Assembly: GCA_935421135.1 (NCBI GenBank)
Contig: OW285197.1
Location: forward strand, 3,555,850 to 3,619,849
Direction of reading: 5' to 3'
DNA length: 64,000 nucleotides
From: Bugulina stolonifera
Taxonomy: Eukaryota > Bryozoa > Gymnolaemata > Cheilostomatida > Bugulidae
Shown here: piece after piece, positions 23,620 to 33,900 of the stretch
Layout: every line of letters starts with the position of its first letter
Position numbering within the stretch: the stretch's first letter is position 1
Notes under the pieces: model-generated
Seen by the model: the letters and a program-made list of their open reading frames with translations, nothing else
Told to the model about the DNA's origin: nothing
The model's database searches: none
Position numbers and translations under genes: made by a program

Positions 23620-24290
23620 TGTCTCCTAGCACCCCACCCGCAACTCGAGGTAGCCCACCCATCTTTTTTAGGGTTTAGTCAGAGGGGGGTATGGCTTGAC
23701 CTAGTTCAGATCGGAGTAGCCCACCCATCTTTTTTATGACGGGGGTTGTCTCCCAGCACCCCACCCACAACTAGATGTACCCCACCCGTCTTTTTAGGGT
23801 TTGGACTCCGAGGTCGGAGGGGGGCGTGGCTTGACTTAGTTCGGGGTCGGAGGGGGCATGGCTTGACCTAGTTTGAGGTCGGAGGGGGTGCGGCTTGACC
23901 TAGTTCGGGGTCGGAGGGGGCGTGGCTTGACCTAGTTTGGGGTCGGAGGGGGTCGGAGGGGGCGTAGCTTGACCTAGTTTGGGGTCGGAGGGGGCGTGGC
24001 TTGACCTAGTTCGAGGTCGAAGTAGCCTCAGCCATCTTTTTGGTAATGGGAGTTGTCTCTCAGCACCCCACCCGCAACGCAAAGTACCCCACCCGTCTTT
24101 TCAGGGTTTGCGGGGGCTCAGGCTTTCCACATAACCCAAAGTTCCTCAAAAAACCCGTACTATAATCTAACACCCCACCCGCAAAATTTTTTAGGTCCTA
24201 AGGCTATCCACATAGGCTAAGTTCTTAGCCCGACCACAGACTCTCAAGACGGGTGGGGGATCTAACCCACCCGTTAAAATGAAGGTCCTA
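23620..24290 (+). repeat. GC-rich dispersed repeat with internal tandem units
   Basis: Blocks of CACCCCACCCGCAAC and CCCACCCATCTTTTT surround a tandem of roughly 30-35-bp units GGTCGGAGGGGGCGTGGC + TTGACCTAGTTYG (about 23800-24020). A related, reverse-oriented copy lies at 50060-50290. The base composition contrasts sharply with the AT-rich surroundings. There is no credible coding. Confidence 0.85.
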
Positions 24291-24839
24291 GGGCTAAGAC
24301 GTACCCATTTTGAGTGCATGTCTGTGCAGATCTGCACTGATATTACTACTCCCATTAGATCCCTGCCTTGGGCAATAATAATTGGTTTTAATTAACTCCG
24401 ACGTTAATTACATTGACTTCAGGTACAATATTGTTAGTGCAAGTATTGCACTGGAAAATGTTAGTGTTAGTAAGGCTCGTCATATTCAATCATTATACTA
24501 ATTTATCAGAGTTCAGTAAATAATTACATACACTATCGACTATCAGTGAGAATGTGTTCATCGATATAGGAAATGAACCACATAAACGTACTATTCTACC
24601 AAACTAATAGAGCGAAAATATGTAATTGTTACAAACATACAGTGTATTTACAGCCTAGCAAAATCTCTCATATTATTTACAATATACGCAGTTGAATAAA
24701 ACACTGCACAGTCATTAGACTACAAAGTAACATTGGAGATTACTCACCAATGGTAAACTCTTTCTAATAACGCTCAAAATAATTTTGGCACCCAACCCAC
24801 TACCGAAAAACTATTGGAACTCGGGCTAAGCTTGCAGTA
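24291..24839. other. No gene seen
   Basis: Ordinary AT-rich spacer with no recognisable feature. Confidence 0.5.
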
Positions 24840-25262
24840 GAGCACCCTCCTGGGCGGCCAATTTATATATGTTGTATGTTGCAATGCTGCCGGCTAGTAC
24901 CTTGGCTCCGGGTGATGCTAGGACCTTGGGACTGGGTCCCCAGGTATTGCTGCCGAGGCGTAGCCATAGCCTTGGGCGCTCAACCCTGACCAAGGGTAGG
25001 GTAGGTACCCGACCCACCTCACCTGACACATCTGTGTTGGAACTCGAGCTACTGACTTGGAGTTGTCTTCTTGATTCAAGAGGCACAACTCCTCATGGAA
25101 TCATTGTAACATGCCTGTGCCACAAGACGTCATGCACACGCACGACCACATTACATGAACACACGTCATCATTACACGTGAGCGAAGCGAGCAACTAATG
25201 ATGTGGGATTTGCGTCGCAGACCAAGCACAAAGTGCTTGTCTATTTAATTTCTATTGGCTAG
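24840..25262 (+). repeat. Dispersed GC-rich repeat, single copy
   Basis: It shares long blocks with the array at 59788-60910: CTTGGCTCCGGGTGATGCTA, GACTGGGTCCCC, TGTGTTGGAACTCGAGCTA, the pair GGAGTTGTCTTC/GCACAACTCCTC, then GAGCGAAGCGAGC and GTCGCAGACCAAGCAC. It ends near CTATTTAATTTCTATTGGC, words that recur at 61463-61495. The open frames on both strands are not conserved between copies, so this looks like a non-autonomous mobile repeat. Confidence 0.8.
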
Positions 25263-25760
25263 CTAAGGAAAACACTGCAGTGCACCGGGTAACTGTTACT
25301 TTTACATTGTAAGTCTGACATAATTTATCTGTGTTGGCTATAATATAGTGGAAGGGTGTGACTAGAATGGTTGTACGTTGTTCTGTGGCTACAGTCCTTT
25401 TTAACTTCTGTTGCTACAGGAGGTTGAAGAGCATTGCCTATTTGTATCATTGTGCTGGGTGTTTGGTTTTGTGATGTTCATTCAGGAGTTGCTTCCACTT
25501 TGAGAAGATGACTTCTCTTCTGCAATGTTTATATCACTTTGGAGTTGTCTGCTCCAAAGTTACGAAGTTTCTGCATAGAATGTTTCTTTTGGAGTTATCC
25601 TCCCCTGTGAGATCATATTATTTCAAAGTTATGTTATTCATTCTTTACACCGTTTGCTGACATGGATTTTACTAATTTCTATCATGTGTACATAGACACA
25701 AACATAAACAGGAGAGAGCATGTAAATAAGTTCATATTCGCAAATATATTATACTATGTA
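25263..25760. other. No gene seen
   Basis: Spacer carrying several GGAGTTGTC/GGAGTTATCCTCCCC motifs (25540-25610). No coding. Confidence 0.5.
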
Positions 25761-25768
25761 CATGTACA

Positions 25769-26091
25769 CAGTGGTCAAAGTCTAAGGAAAGAGGTGGGGG
25801 TCTCTAGGGTAGCAGACATAATTACCTGAGGGCACGAAGTGCCCAAACAGCGCGCCGGCGGGGAGCGCCTTCCCGGAAATTGGAAACTTTATCAAAATTA
25901 GACACCGAAATGGTGCAAAATCCAAGAACTACAGGTTAAAATATGGTCCAAGATCTTAAAGTAAATATGGTCCAATTAGTATCATCATTATTATAATAGT
26001 AATCTGCAGGGGGTCTATCAGTCTGGGAGACCCCTGAAATTTATGGTGGGGGGACTGCGTCCCCCCACGACCCCCCCAACTTTGACCACTG
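25769..26091. mobile_element. hAT-type MITE with 8-bp target duplication
   Basis: This 323-bp element has 13-bp inverted ends CAGTGGTCAAAGT and is flanked by direct CATGTACA (25761-25768 and 26092-26099). A CAG start plus an 8-bp duplication is the hAT signature. The interior is GC-rich (GCGCGCCGGCGGGGAGCGCC; GGGGGGACTGCGTCCCCCC) and non-coding, so movement would need a hAT transposase from elsewhere. Confidence 0.88.
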
Positions 26092-26099
26092 CATGTACA

Positions 26100-27282
26100 T
26101 GTAGGTCAGATGTTCACCTTAAACCTACAGGTATATTTGCTGCTATGCACCTGTACAGGTACATCTACTTACATGTATGGTTGAATGAATGGATAAATCT
26201 GTATTTATAAATTTATGCAACAAAATATACATAAAAATGCCTCTATTTGCAAGCGAAGTTGTTTGAACAAATAATACTATAATATCTATAGCATTAGCTA
26301 CATGTAGTATGTTTGTTAGTCAGAAATTATGATTTTTTTTCTTTTTTTTAGGTTATATAAAAAGTTGCCATGTTCTAATAAGAGGCGACAAATCCCATAT
26401 TATAAGAGAGAGGGGATGACAACTCAAAAATATAAAATCTTTTTGGATGACTACTGTATATAATATTTTGACTAACTATTCACAAATACTAAAGATATGA
26501 GAATATTATGATTAGCAAGATATAAGGGGCTATTATACTCATAATGTGAGTTATATGTATATATTATCCAGAGCAATGCCTTTCAATTAATGATATAAAG
26601 ATTTCAGCAATATTTATGATACCTTCTCATGTACATATAAGATAACATATTCTAATATATAAATTTATATATTCACACTTGTAGAAGAGTTATAAAAATA
26701 TCATTATGCATGAAATATGAACCATTGACTGTCTTTGCACGTTTTATCAACAGTTGTATACATTATTTGGGTTGTGTTAATTGATTCTTATACTTTCTTC
26801 GATGTAGTTTATTATTGATATGTAGTTGGATGAGTTTGGCTGTATCTTGAGCCTTAGCTGGGTGTAGTTGAGACACGAGAATAGATAGTGGTGACCATGG
26901 GGCATAGACACTCAGAAGCTATTGATGACAATTAGAAGTTGTCCTCTCTCACTCTGCTTCATGTTGTGCAAATCTGTATGGATCACAGAGGCAGCTTGAG
27001 GGAGGATAACTTCTTCTTAGGAACAATATAGTGCTATTGCAGCATTATTCAAAGTTGTCTTCTTTGTCAAAATGTTTTGGTTTGGTTCTAGCTCAGCGTG
27101 AAGAGATTTCCTACGAAACTTGGTAGGCTTATACTGGCATATGTGCTCCGTTTCCTGTCCACTGTCAGCTGTGTTATACGTGGGAAAAGTGATTTGCTAA
27201 ATACTGAATAGGCCTACTACATTTGCGACTTCGAGATTGTCATTGGAAACTATTCATCCTAAACGATTGGCCGCTAACAAGA
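26100..27282. other. No gene seen
   Basis: AT-rich spacer with several GTTGTCCTCTC-type motifs (26405-26426, 26934-26950, 27000-27013). No exon is supported. Confidence 0.5.
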
Positions 27283-27342
27283 ATGAGTCGGATTTCTGCA
27301 GCAGGTCAAGGTGCAGGCTCAGACAACGTCAGTGAAGGGCAG
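27283..27342 (+). CDS. Possible short first coding exon
   Basis: ATG at 27283 opens 20 codons (MSRISAAGQGAGSDNVSEGQ) that end exactly at a strong donor, CAG|GTAAGC (27343), in phase 0. It lies about 100 bp before the element B insertion, so it could be a host exon whose intron received the retroelement. No downstream partner exon was found and the open frame is short. Coincidence is quite possible. Confidence 0.25.
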
Positions 27343-27445
27343 GTAAGCTAACTAGGTGGTAAAACTTAACATAAAAGTTGCTATCCTTCTTATTATTTAC
27401 ATTTCATTTTATTTGTATATTATTATTATAGGTATTTATTATTCT

Positions 27446-27450
27446 ATAAC
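27446..27450 (+). other. Target-site duplication of element B, left
   Basis: ATAAC directly precedes the TG of the 5' LTR and recurs at 35231-35235 after the CA of the 3' LTR. A perfect 5-bp duplication is typical of gypsy-like integration. Confidence 0.95.
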
Positions 27451-27480
27451 TGTTTATGTCAGGCTTTCTAGATTATTATA
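27451..27480 (+). repeat. 5' LTR of element B, first 30 bp
   Basis: TGTTTATGTCAGGCTTTCTA and the next ten bases equal the start of the 3' LTR at 35096. The LTR is cut after TTATTATA by the DNA transposon, and the rest resumes at 30819. Confidence 0.95.
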
Positions 27481-27510
27481 CTGCCCAAGTCTGCAAAAAC
27501 ACTGTAACTC
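27481..27510 (+). repeat. Left TIR of the DUF7869-type transposon
   Basis: CTGCCC + AAG + TCTGCAAAAACACTGTAACTC (two parts). It matches the reverse complement of 30789-30818 except at three bases after CTGCCC and two inside. Confidence 0.92.
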
Positions 27511-27675
27511 AATTTTTTTCAAAATTGAGTTTTTTGCATAAATGGTATGGAAATACCCTCTTACATCTTGTGTTAAAATATTTTTGGAGAAAAATTACCC
27601 CTTATAGGTTTTTTGAGAGAGCAGAAACACTACATCTGGTCAATGGCATTGGCGATTGTCTGCAAAAACAATGTA
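27490..27675 (+). promoter_or_regulatory. Left subterminal iterons (transposase-binding candidates)
   Basis: TCTGCAAAAACANTGTA occurs at 27490-27506 (inside the TIR) and 27659-27675, same orientation. Short repeated words near transposon ends are commonly transposase-binding sites; that role is inferred. Confidence 0.6.
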
Positions 27676-28224
27676 TCTCCGGATTCCCAGGTATTCAGTG
27701 CAATTTCTTGCCATCTTTCTTTCTGGATATGTTTATTGAGTCTGTCTACAACCTTTTAAAGCTTCTACAGAGCTCTAGCATAATTATACATCATTTATTG
27801 AGGCTGAAAATATGTCTAGAGCGTTCGTAGCCAAGACGTCGCCAGGAGGTGTCTAGCAAATTGTTATAACAAGAGCTTCAAATATTATTGGAATGGATTG
27901 TCAATGACAGCTGTACAGAGACTTACTATCTGGTTGTCTGACACAACTAGAGTGTACTCCTTACACAATACTGCTCTGCTCAGTCAATCCCATCATGATT
28001 GCACTCAGACTCTACTCAGATTGCACTCAGACTCTACTCAGATATTACTCAGATTCTACTCAGATTTTACTCAGATTCTATTGCACATTGTTACAGCTTC
28101 CTACTCAGATCAGCCATATAAACTGGCTCACTTCACATTCTCTCACTTTCAGTGTCAAGTTACAGTAGGTTTATATTTACTCCAAGAATGTAATTGTGCT
28201 TTACGTATACTTGCAATTATTTCG
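27676..28224 (+). promoter_or_regulatory. 5' leader region of the transposase gene
   Basis: Non-coding DNA between the left end and the first coding exon. It contains a 28010-28080 minisatellite of ACTCAGATT-type words. The frame upstream of the chosen ATG is open from 27898 and contains other ATGs, but those codons are translated minisatellite, so I prefer ATG 28225. No TATA box could be chosen with confidence. Confidence 0.4.
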
Positions 28225-30323
28225 ATGGCATCTTCGGATTTACCCGGTAATTCCAATGAGAATAATCAACCACTGACTCATAATTTATTATCTATTGAGG
28301 AGGACTTTCTTTCTGGCGCAGCAGGCCCATCACAACAAGTAGAAGGTAATGCTAACTATTCCTAGTTTTGAAATTAATAGCAATTTGCACCAGATCGTAA
28401 AACTGCAGTTATGGATATTCAGTTATCAATTGATCTGCTGTGATAGCAATTAATTGCACGATTCCAGTAGATTCATCAACATTGTTTCCGCATACATATT
28501 TATTCAAATGTGCTTCACATTAATAGGTGTTTATATCATTTAATGTTTAACTTCAGCCAGATGATAATTTCACATTCTGAATATTTTTAATTGTTAATGC
28601 TTTAAAGTATTTTGTGTTTCTAGATCTTCGCCCGCATGAGGCGGCATCTGCTAAAAGGTATCTACGGACAGAAGAGGAGAAATATGAGAGAAACAAAGAA
28701 AAATACCCTCTAAGGCCACCATGTGACTGTAGAAAAGCGTGCGTCTCCAGGATAAATCAGCGGCGCAGAATCGAAATATGGTTAGACTTTTGGAAGCATC
28801 CGTACAATGACCGCAAGGCCATCATGTGGAAATTAACAGATCGTTTGCCAGTGAAATCTTCAGCGTCGGAGAATGGAAGTCGTTCGTGGCATGTAAAATA
28901 CCACTTTCTTCAAGACGATGGGACAAAAGTTCCAGTTTGTAAGACTTTCTTTCTGGCCACCCTAGGCTACTCGAAGTCGAGCTCGGTAATTCAAGAGTTA
29001 TTAAAAACTCCCGCTGATGCACTTTCTCCCAATCCAGATAAAAGAAGAAGAACGGCTCCCCATAATGCTCTATCTAAAGAGCTCGTGGAAAAGTTGCATG
29101 CACATATTATGTCATATAATCCCTGCATATCACATTACAGAAGGGAACACGCTCCAAAAAGATTGTATCTACCAAGTGAGGTTACAGCAAAAATGATGCA
29201 TCAAGATTTTATCAGCAAATACACGGACGACATATGCAGTTATGAATCCTACACCCGCCATGTGAAGAAACTCAATATTTCTTTTGCAAAGCTAGGCGCT
29301 GAGCAGTGCGAGCTGTGCATTGAACTAACACAATCTGCTCATGAGCAATTAGATGGTCAGTGTACTCCCACATGCATAGTGTGTAAAAAATTGACAGAGC
29401 ACAGAAATCTCTACAAAACAGCGAGGATGGTATACCAAGAAGATGGTAAGGAAGTGGTTGAAGGGAACATTGTTAGGAGCGTAGATCTGCAAAAAATCAT
29501 CATGTTGCCAAGGATGCCGGGAATAAAAAGTGTATGCTTTACAAGACGAATCATTGCATTCCATGAAACTTTTGCACCTCTAAATGCGTATTTGTCTGTT
29601 GCCAACAACATATGTGTTTTATGGCATGAAGGTATCGGAGGTAGACGGTGTGAGGAAATAACATCCGTATTTCTTCAAGCTCTCGAAGTTGATCGCGACT
29701 ACAAACATATTACATACTTCATGGACAATTGCTCGGCACAAAATAAAAACTGGAGCATTATAACAGCAATGGTAAGAGTGGTAAATTCAGGACAGTTACA
29801 AGCCAGTACTATCACTTTCAAATACCTTGAAGCAGGACACACTTTCATGTCAGCTGACACAGTCCATGCTGGTGTTGAGCGCCAAATGCGGGCTGCAGTT
29901 AATGTCTATGACTTCGCCGACTTTGTGGAATGTGTAAACAAAGTTTCCAAAACAACCATTATATTGGCGAAAAATGAGCATTTCAAACTGCACAAAGGCG
30001 AGCAGAGCCAGCCGAAATTGAGCAAAGATGGCCGCCCGCTTCTCAGTCAAATCCGACAGCTGCAATTTCGCAGAGGAAGTCGAAGTGTGTGGGTGAAGTT
30101 AGCACATGATGCTGACCAATTCATAGAGTTTGACTTTCTGAAAAACAGGGCAAAATTAGAAGTTGACCCACCCAAGATACGTGAAGAGGCAAGAGGGATA
30201 CCGGCAACAAAAAAGGCTGACATCATATCTAAATTGGTTCCACTTATGCCGAACAACAGAGCAGCATTTTGGTCCAATCTAGGTGTTTCAGAGGTAGCAG
30301 ACCTAATCATGGAAGACGAATAA
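28225..30323 (+). CDS. Two-exon DDE transposase-like protein (DUF7869-type), 606 residues
   Basis: Exon 1 is 28225-28345 and exon 2 is 28624-30323. The intron has donor AAG|GTAATG and acceptor TTTCTAG, and the split codon (G + AT = Asp41) keeps the frame. Features in order: acidic N-terminus (1-40); a Cys cluster CDCRKAC (74-80); a KTFFLATLGY block (about 140); HI..YNPCISHYRREH; CELC (269-272); then an RNase-H-like core with SVDLQK (Asp328), FMDNCSAQNKN (Asp408) and SADTVHAGVERQ (Asp452, Glu459). This block order is what I recall for invertebrate proteins annotated DUF7869. Placement between TIRs makes it the element's transposase; it would act in the nucleus on the iterons and ends. No stops or shifts, so it looks intact. 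Confidence 0.85.
28346..28623 (+). other. Intron of the transposase gene
   Basis: 278 bp, phase 1, GT at 28346 and AG at 28622-28623 after a T-rich tract. Its removal joins a continuous frame, which supports use of the upstream exon rather than starting at a non-ATG codon in exon 2. Confidence 0.8.
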
Positions 30324-30470
30324 CCAGAAGGAGATTTGACTAGTCATTATACTGCATTTACATCATTTTATTTTCAAATGTCTACGTCCAAAGCTTGTTA
30401 ACTATTAATTAATTCAATTATTCTTTTAATCTTGCTTGAAAATATAGTATGTATATCTAGTTCTGCTGAA

Positions 30471-30476
30471 AATAAA
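30471..30476 (+). terminator. Polyadenylation signal of the transposase gene
   Basis: AATAAA lies about 150 bp after the stop codon at 30323 and before the right subterminal iterons. Confidence 0.55.
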
Positions 30477-30482
30477 CAAAAT

Positions 30483-30620
30483 GTATTGTTTTTGCTTACA
30501 ATGTGGGTTGGTGCAGCCTACTAAGCTGTCTACAGAAACACTGTAATTAACAGATGCATTGTTTTTGCAGACAATCACTAAAGAGAGCCCTGCACAATGA
30601 TTTTCCACAAAAACAATGTA
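30483..30620. promoter_or_regulatory. Right subterminal iterons
   Basis: Copies related to TCTGCAAAAACANTGTA lie at 30483-30500 (inverted), 30529-30546 (direct), 30555-30571 (inverted) and 30605-30620 (direct). Mixed orientation and spacing of 12-60 bp resemble transposase-binding arrays. Confidence 0.6.
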
Positions 30621-30788
30621 ATTGAATTAATTAGTTATAAAGTCAACATACAGCAATGAAAATGGTACCATTAGACAGGGAATGGAATTCTGGTTCAGAA
30701 TATGTTTTGCTTGTGTCTCTAGGATGAATACAACTGGAGGGCTCAACGCAAACGCGTTTAACCCTCTCCTGTAAAATTACAATTTTGG

Positions 30789-30818
30789 GAGTTACATTGT
30801 TTTTGTAGAAAGGGGCAG
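30789..30818 (-). repeat. Right TIR of the DUF7869-type transposon
   Basis: This is the reverse complement of the left end, finishing GGGGCAG just before the second TATA. Confidence 0.92.
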
Positions 30819-30927
30819 TATACATGTAGCTTGTTTTTGACTAAGCATTACTATGATAAGCCTCTGAGCTATAAGACATTACTTGATAAAAAAATAGAGA
30901 CACATTACATGATACAAAACATAAACA
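30819..30927 (+). repeat. 5' LTR of element B, remaining 109 bp
   Basis: It runs from the duplicated TATA to CATAAACA. After removing one TATA, 30 + 109 - 4 = 135 bp, equal to the 3' LTR. Confidence 0.95.
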
Positions 30928-30946
30928 TGGTGCCCCAAGTGATCTG
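30928..30946 (+). promoter_or_regulatory. Primer-binding-site-like sequence of element B
   Basis: TGGTGCCCCAAGTGATCTG follows the 5' LTR directly and begins TGG, as expected for pairing with a tRNA 3' CCA. The gag-pol ATG lies only a few bases later (30949). The tRNA was not assigned. Confidence 0.7.
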
Positions 30947-30948
30947 AA

Positions 30949-33900
30949 ATGGCAGAGTGTGACTTTCTAGTACCTAGACCTATACAGGATGGAGCTGATC
31001 TATCCAATGAGTGGCTCAGATTTGCTGAAGAATTCCAACTATACCTAACAGCTGCTGAAAAGGAAGACAAGAATGACAAGGTAAAAATAGCCATTCTTCT
31101 CAGGTGCATAGGTCCTAGAGGTGTTGACATTTTTAAGAGCTTAAAATTCAGTGGATCAAAGAATAAGGATTGTTATAAAGATGTCATCAGCCAATTCCAA
31201 GCTTTCTGTGTCAAGTCTAGCAACAAGATTATTAAAAGACATCAGCTTTTGTCAACAAAGCAGGGATGCATGACCATTGATAAATACATCACCTCTCTAC
31301 ACAAAATAGCAAGAGAGTGCAAATTGGATCAGATGTATGATGACTTCATGCTACAAGCACTACTGCTGGGAGTCAATGATGAACAGGTTAGAAGAAAACT
31401 GCTAGAAACTGATGAGCTTGAATTGGATGACGCCATCAGGAAATGCAGAATCTCAGAAACAACCCAAGCAGACATGAGGACTATCAAAGCAGAACCTGCT
31501 GATGAGTCAGTTCATGCACTAATGTTCAAAGGCAGACAAAACAAGCCTAACAAGAACAAACAAAGTGGTGATACTGACAATGAAACACCAGCAAGCAAAC
31601 GCGAATCCAAAGCAACATGTGGCAACTGTGGCGCATCACATCGACCTCGACAGTGCCCAGCCTACGGACAGAAATGCCACGGCTGTGGGAAATACAACCA
31701 TTACAAAAAACTATGCAGATCTAAACGACAGATCAACCAGATAACATATGAGGGTTCCGAGAGTGATTCAGAGATGTCGCTTATGTGTGTGCAGGTAATC
31801 AGGTCCAACAGAAAACTGCTCTGTAACATACAGACAACAGCTGATCAAACACAATGCAACATACAATATCAATTGGACACAGGTGCATCATGCAACATAT
31901 TTAATTATCGAGACTACTGCACACTCAGAAAACCACGCATGACCAATAACAGACCATACCTTCAGCTGTTTGATGGTTCCAAGACTAGACCACTAGGGCA
32001 ATGTCAAGTGTTAATGAATGGAAAGCTATTCAAATTTTTTGTGTTGAAAACATCTAGTCTCAGCGTGCTCTCTGTAGACACATGTTTAGAGCTTGGTCTA
32101 CTATCCATCAAACAGGAGTGGGTGAATCTTGTCAGTGCTACACCGAGCGTGGAAGACTTGGCTGAGCAATACCAAGATATCTTTAAAGGTGCCGGATGCC
32201 TACCTGGCGAATATCACATAGAGCTTGATAAAGATTCCATACCCAGAAAGAATCACAACCGCAAGGTACCAGTATCTATGCTTACTGACTTAAAGAAGAA
32301 ACTGAAAAGTTTGGAACAGCAGCAAATATGTCAGAAAGTTGATTATCCAACAGATTGGATCAACAACATGGTCTCCGTAAGAAAACCAAACGGAAACCTT
32401 AGAGTATGTCTAGACCCTTCGAACTTAAACAAAGTGATCAAGAGAAACCATTTTCCAATGCCAACACTAGATGATGTGTTAGTAGAACTCAGAGATGCCA
32501 AAGTATTTTCCCTCTGTGACGCAAAAGACGGTTTTCTTCAAGTCAAGCTAGACCAGGAGTCAAGTGATTTAACAACATTCTGGACGCCATTCGGGAAGTA
32601 CAAATGGTTGAGAATGCCTTTTGGATTGGTATCTAGCAGTGAAGAATTCCAAAGGAGGCTTTCAGAAGCCCTTGATGGTTTGAAAGGGGTTACTGTAGTA
32701 GCCGATGATATACTGATATATGGAAAAGGTGATGACAAAGAAGCCGCCATGCAAGACCACAATGAGAACCTAGAGAAACTTTTTGCTAGGGCACTAGATG
32801 TCAACCTGAAACTTAACAGAGAAAAATGTCGTTTCTTGCTCACTGAACTCCCATACATAGGTCACATCATTTCAGCAAATGGCGTGAAGCCCGACCCAAA
32901 GAAAGTCAGTGCAATCAAGAACATGAAAGCCCCAACAGACAGTGATGGGGTAAGAAGGTTTCTTGGACATGTCAATTATGTCTCCAAATTTGTTCCTAAC
33001 TGTTCTGCAGAGAGTGAACCACTACGGAGACTAGTAAATGCCAGCAATAAGGATTTCGTATGGGCTCAAGACCAAGAGAATGCCTTCAAGAAGCTGAAAG
33101 AGCTGATCACAGCTGAGACAACACTGCAGTACTTTACAGTAAATGAGCCAATAACGGTACAAACTGATGCAAGTACTGATGGTCTGGGTGCAGTCTTACT
33201 ACAGGCTGATAGACCTGTATGCTATGCCTCTCGAAGTCTCACTCCTAGTGAGCAAAACTACGCACCAATAGAACTGGAGCTCCTGGCCATCGTATATGCA
33301 ATGCAGAAGTTTGACCAATATGTGTTTGGCAACAAAGAACTCACGGTGCAAACAGACCATGAACCACTTGAATCTATCATGAAGAAAACTCTACTAAAAG
33401 CACCCAAGCGTCTACAATCATTGATGCTAGCCCTACAGCGATATCCCATGAAAGTCGAATACCGACCTGGTAAGCTCCAAATTACCGCAGATATGCTGTC
33501 ACGAAGCCCAGTGGATCAAGCCCAGGGAAGTGTTCTCGATGAGCAAATTTTCCAGATAGCACCATTCCTCTCTGACCTGGCAATGTCTAATCCTCGTAAT
33601 GAAGCCTATGTGTCAGATAACACATACACAGCAGTACAAATTGCATCTCGAGACGACAAAGAAATGAATATCCTCGGAGAACTTGTAATGAAAGGCTGGC
33701 CAACTAAGCCGGCTGACGTTCCAGAGAAAGCAAAGCCTTACTTCACATTCCGTGATGAGCTAGCCATACAGGATGGTATAATCTACAAAGGACATAGGAT
33801 GGTTATTCCGCAGACATACAGACAGCAAATTCTAAAGAAATTGCATCTCAGCCACCAAGGGATAGCAGCAACCCTACGTAGAGCTCGGGGAACAGTTTTT

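Larger units (their letters stand above)
27481..30818 (+). mobile_element. Complete DUF7869-type DDE DNA transposon in the 5' LTR of element B
   Basis: The 3338-bp insertion is flanked by direct TATA (27477-27480 and 30819-30822). The intact 3' LTR shows the empty site with a single TATA. The ends are inverted repeats of about 30 bp (27481-27510 and 30789-30818) starting CTGCCC and containing CAAAAACANTGTAACTC. Repeated copies of the same word lie subterminally. One two-exon gene encodes the presumed transposase. AT with TIR ACTGCC is an equally valid 2-bp reading. A 4-bp duplication occurs in Sola elements among others, but the superfamily was not established. Confidence 0.93.

Noticed and set aside
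23900..24082. Pro/Arg-rich 60-codon frame
   Set aside because: It comes from the GC-rich tandem repeat and is not preserved in the reverse copy at 50 kb.
24826..25198. Overlapping frames on both strands in the GC-rich dispersed repeat, with partial peptide similarity to 59973-60245
   Set aside because: The similarity follows from DNA repeat identity. Frames and stops differ between copies and no domain is seen.
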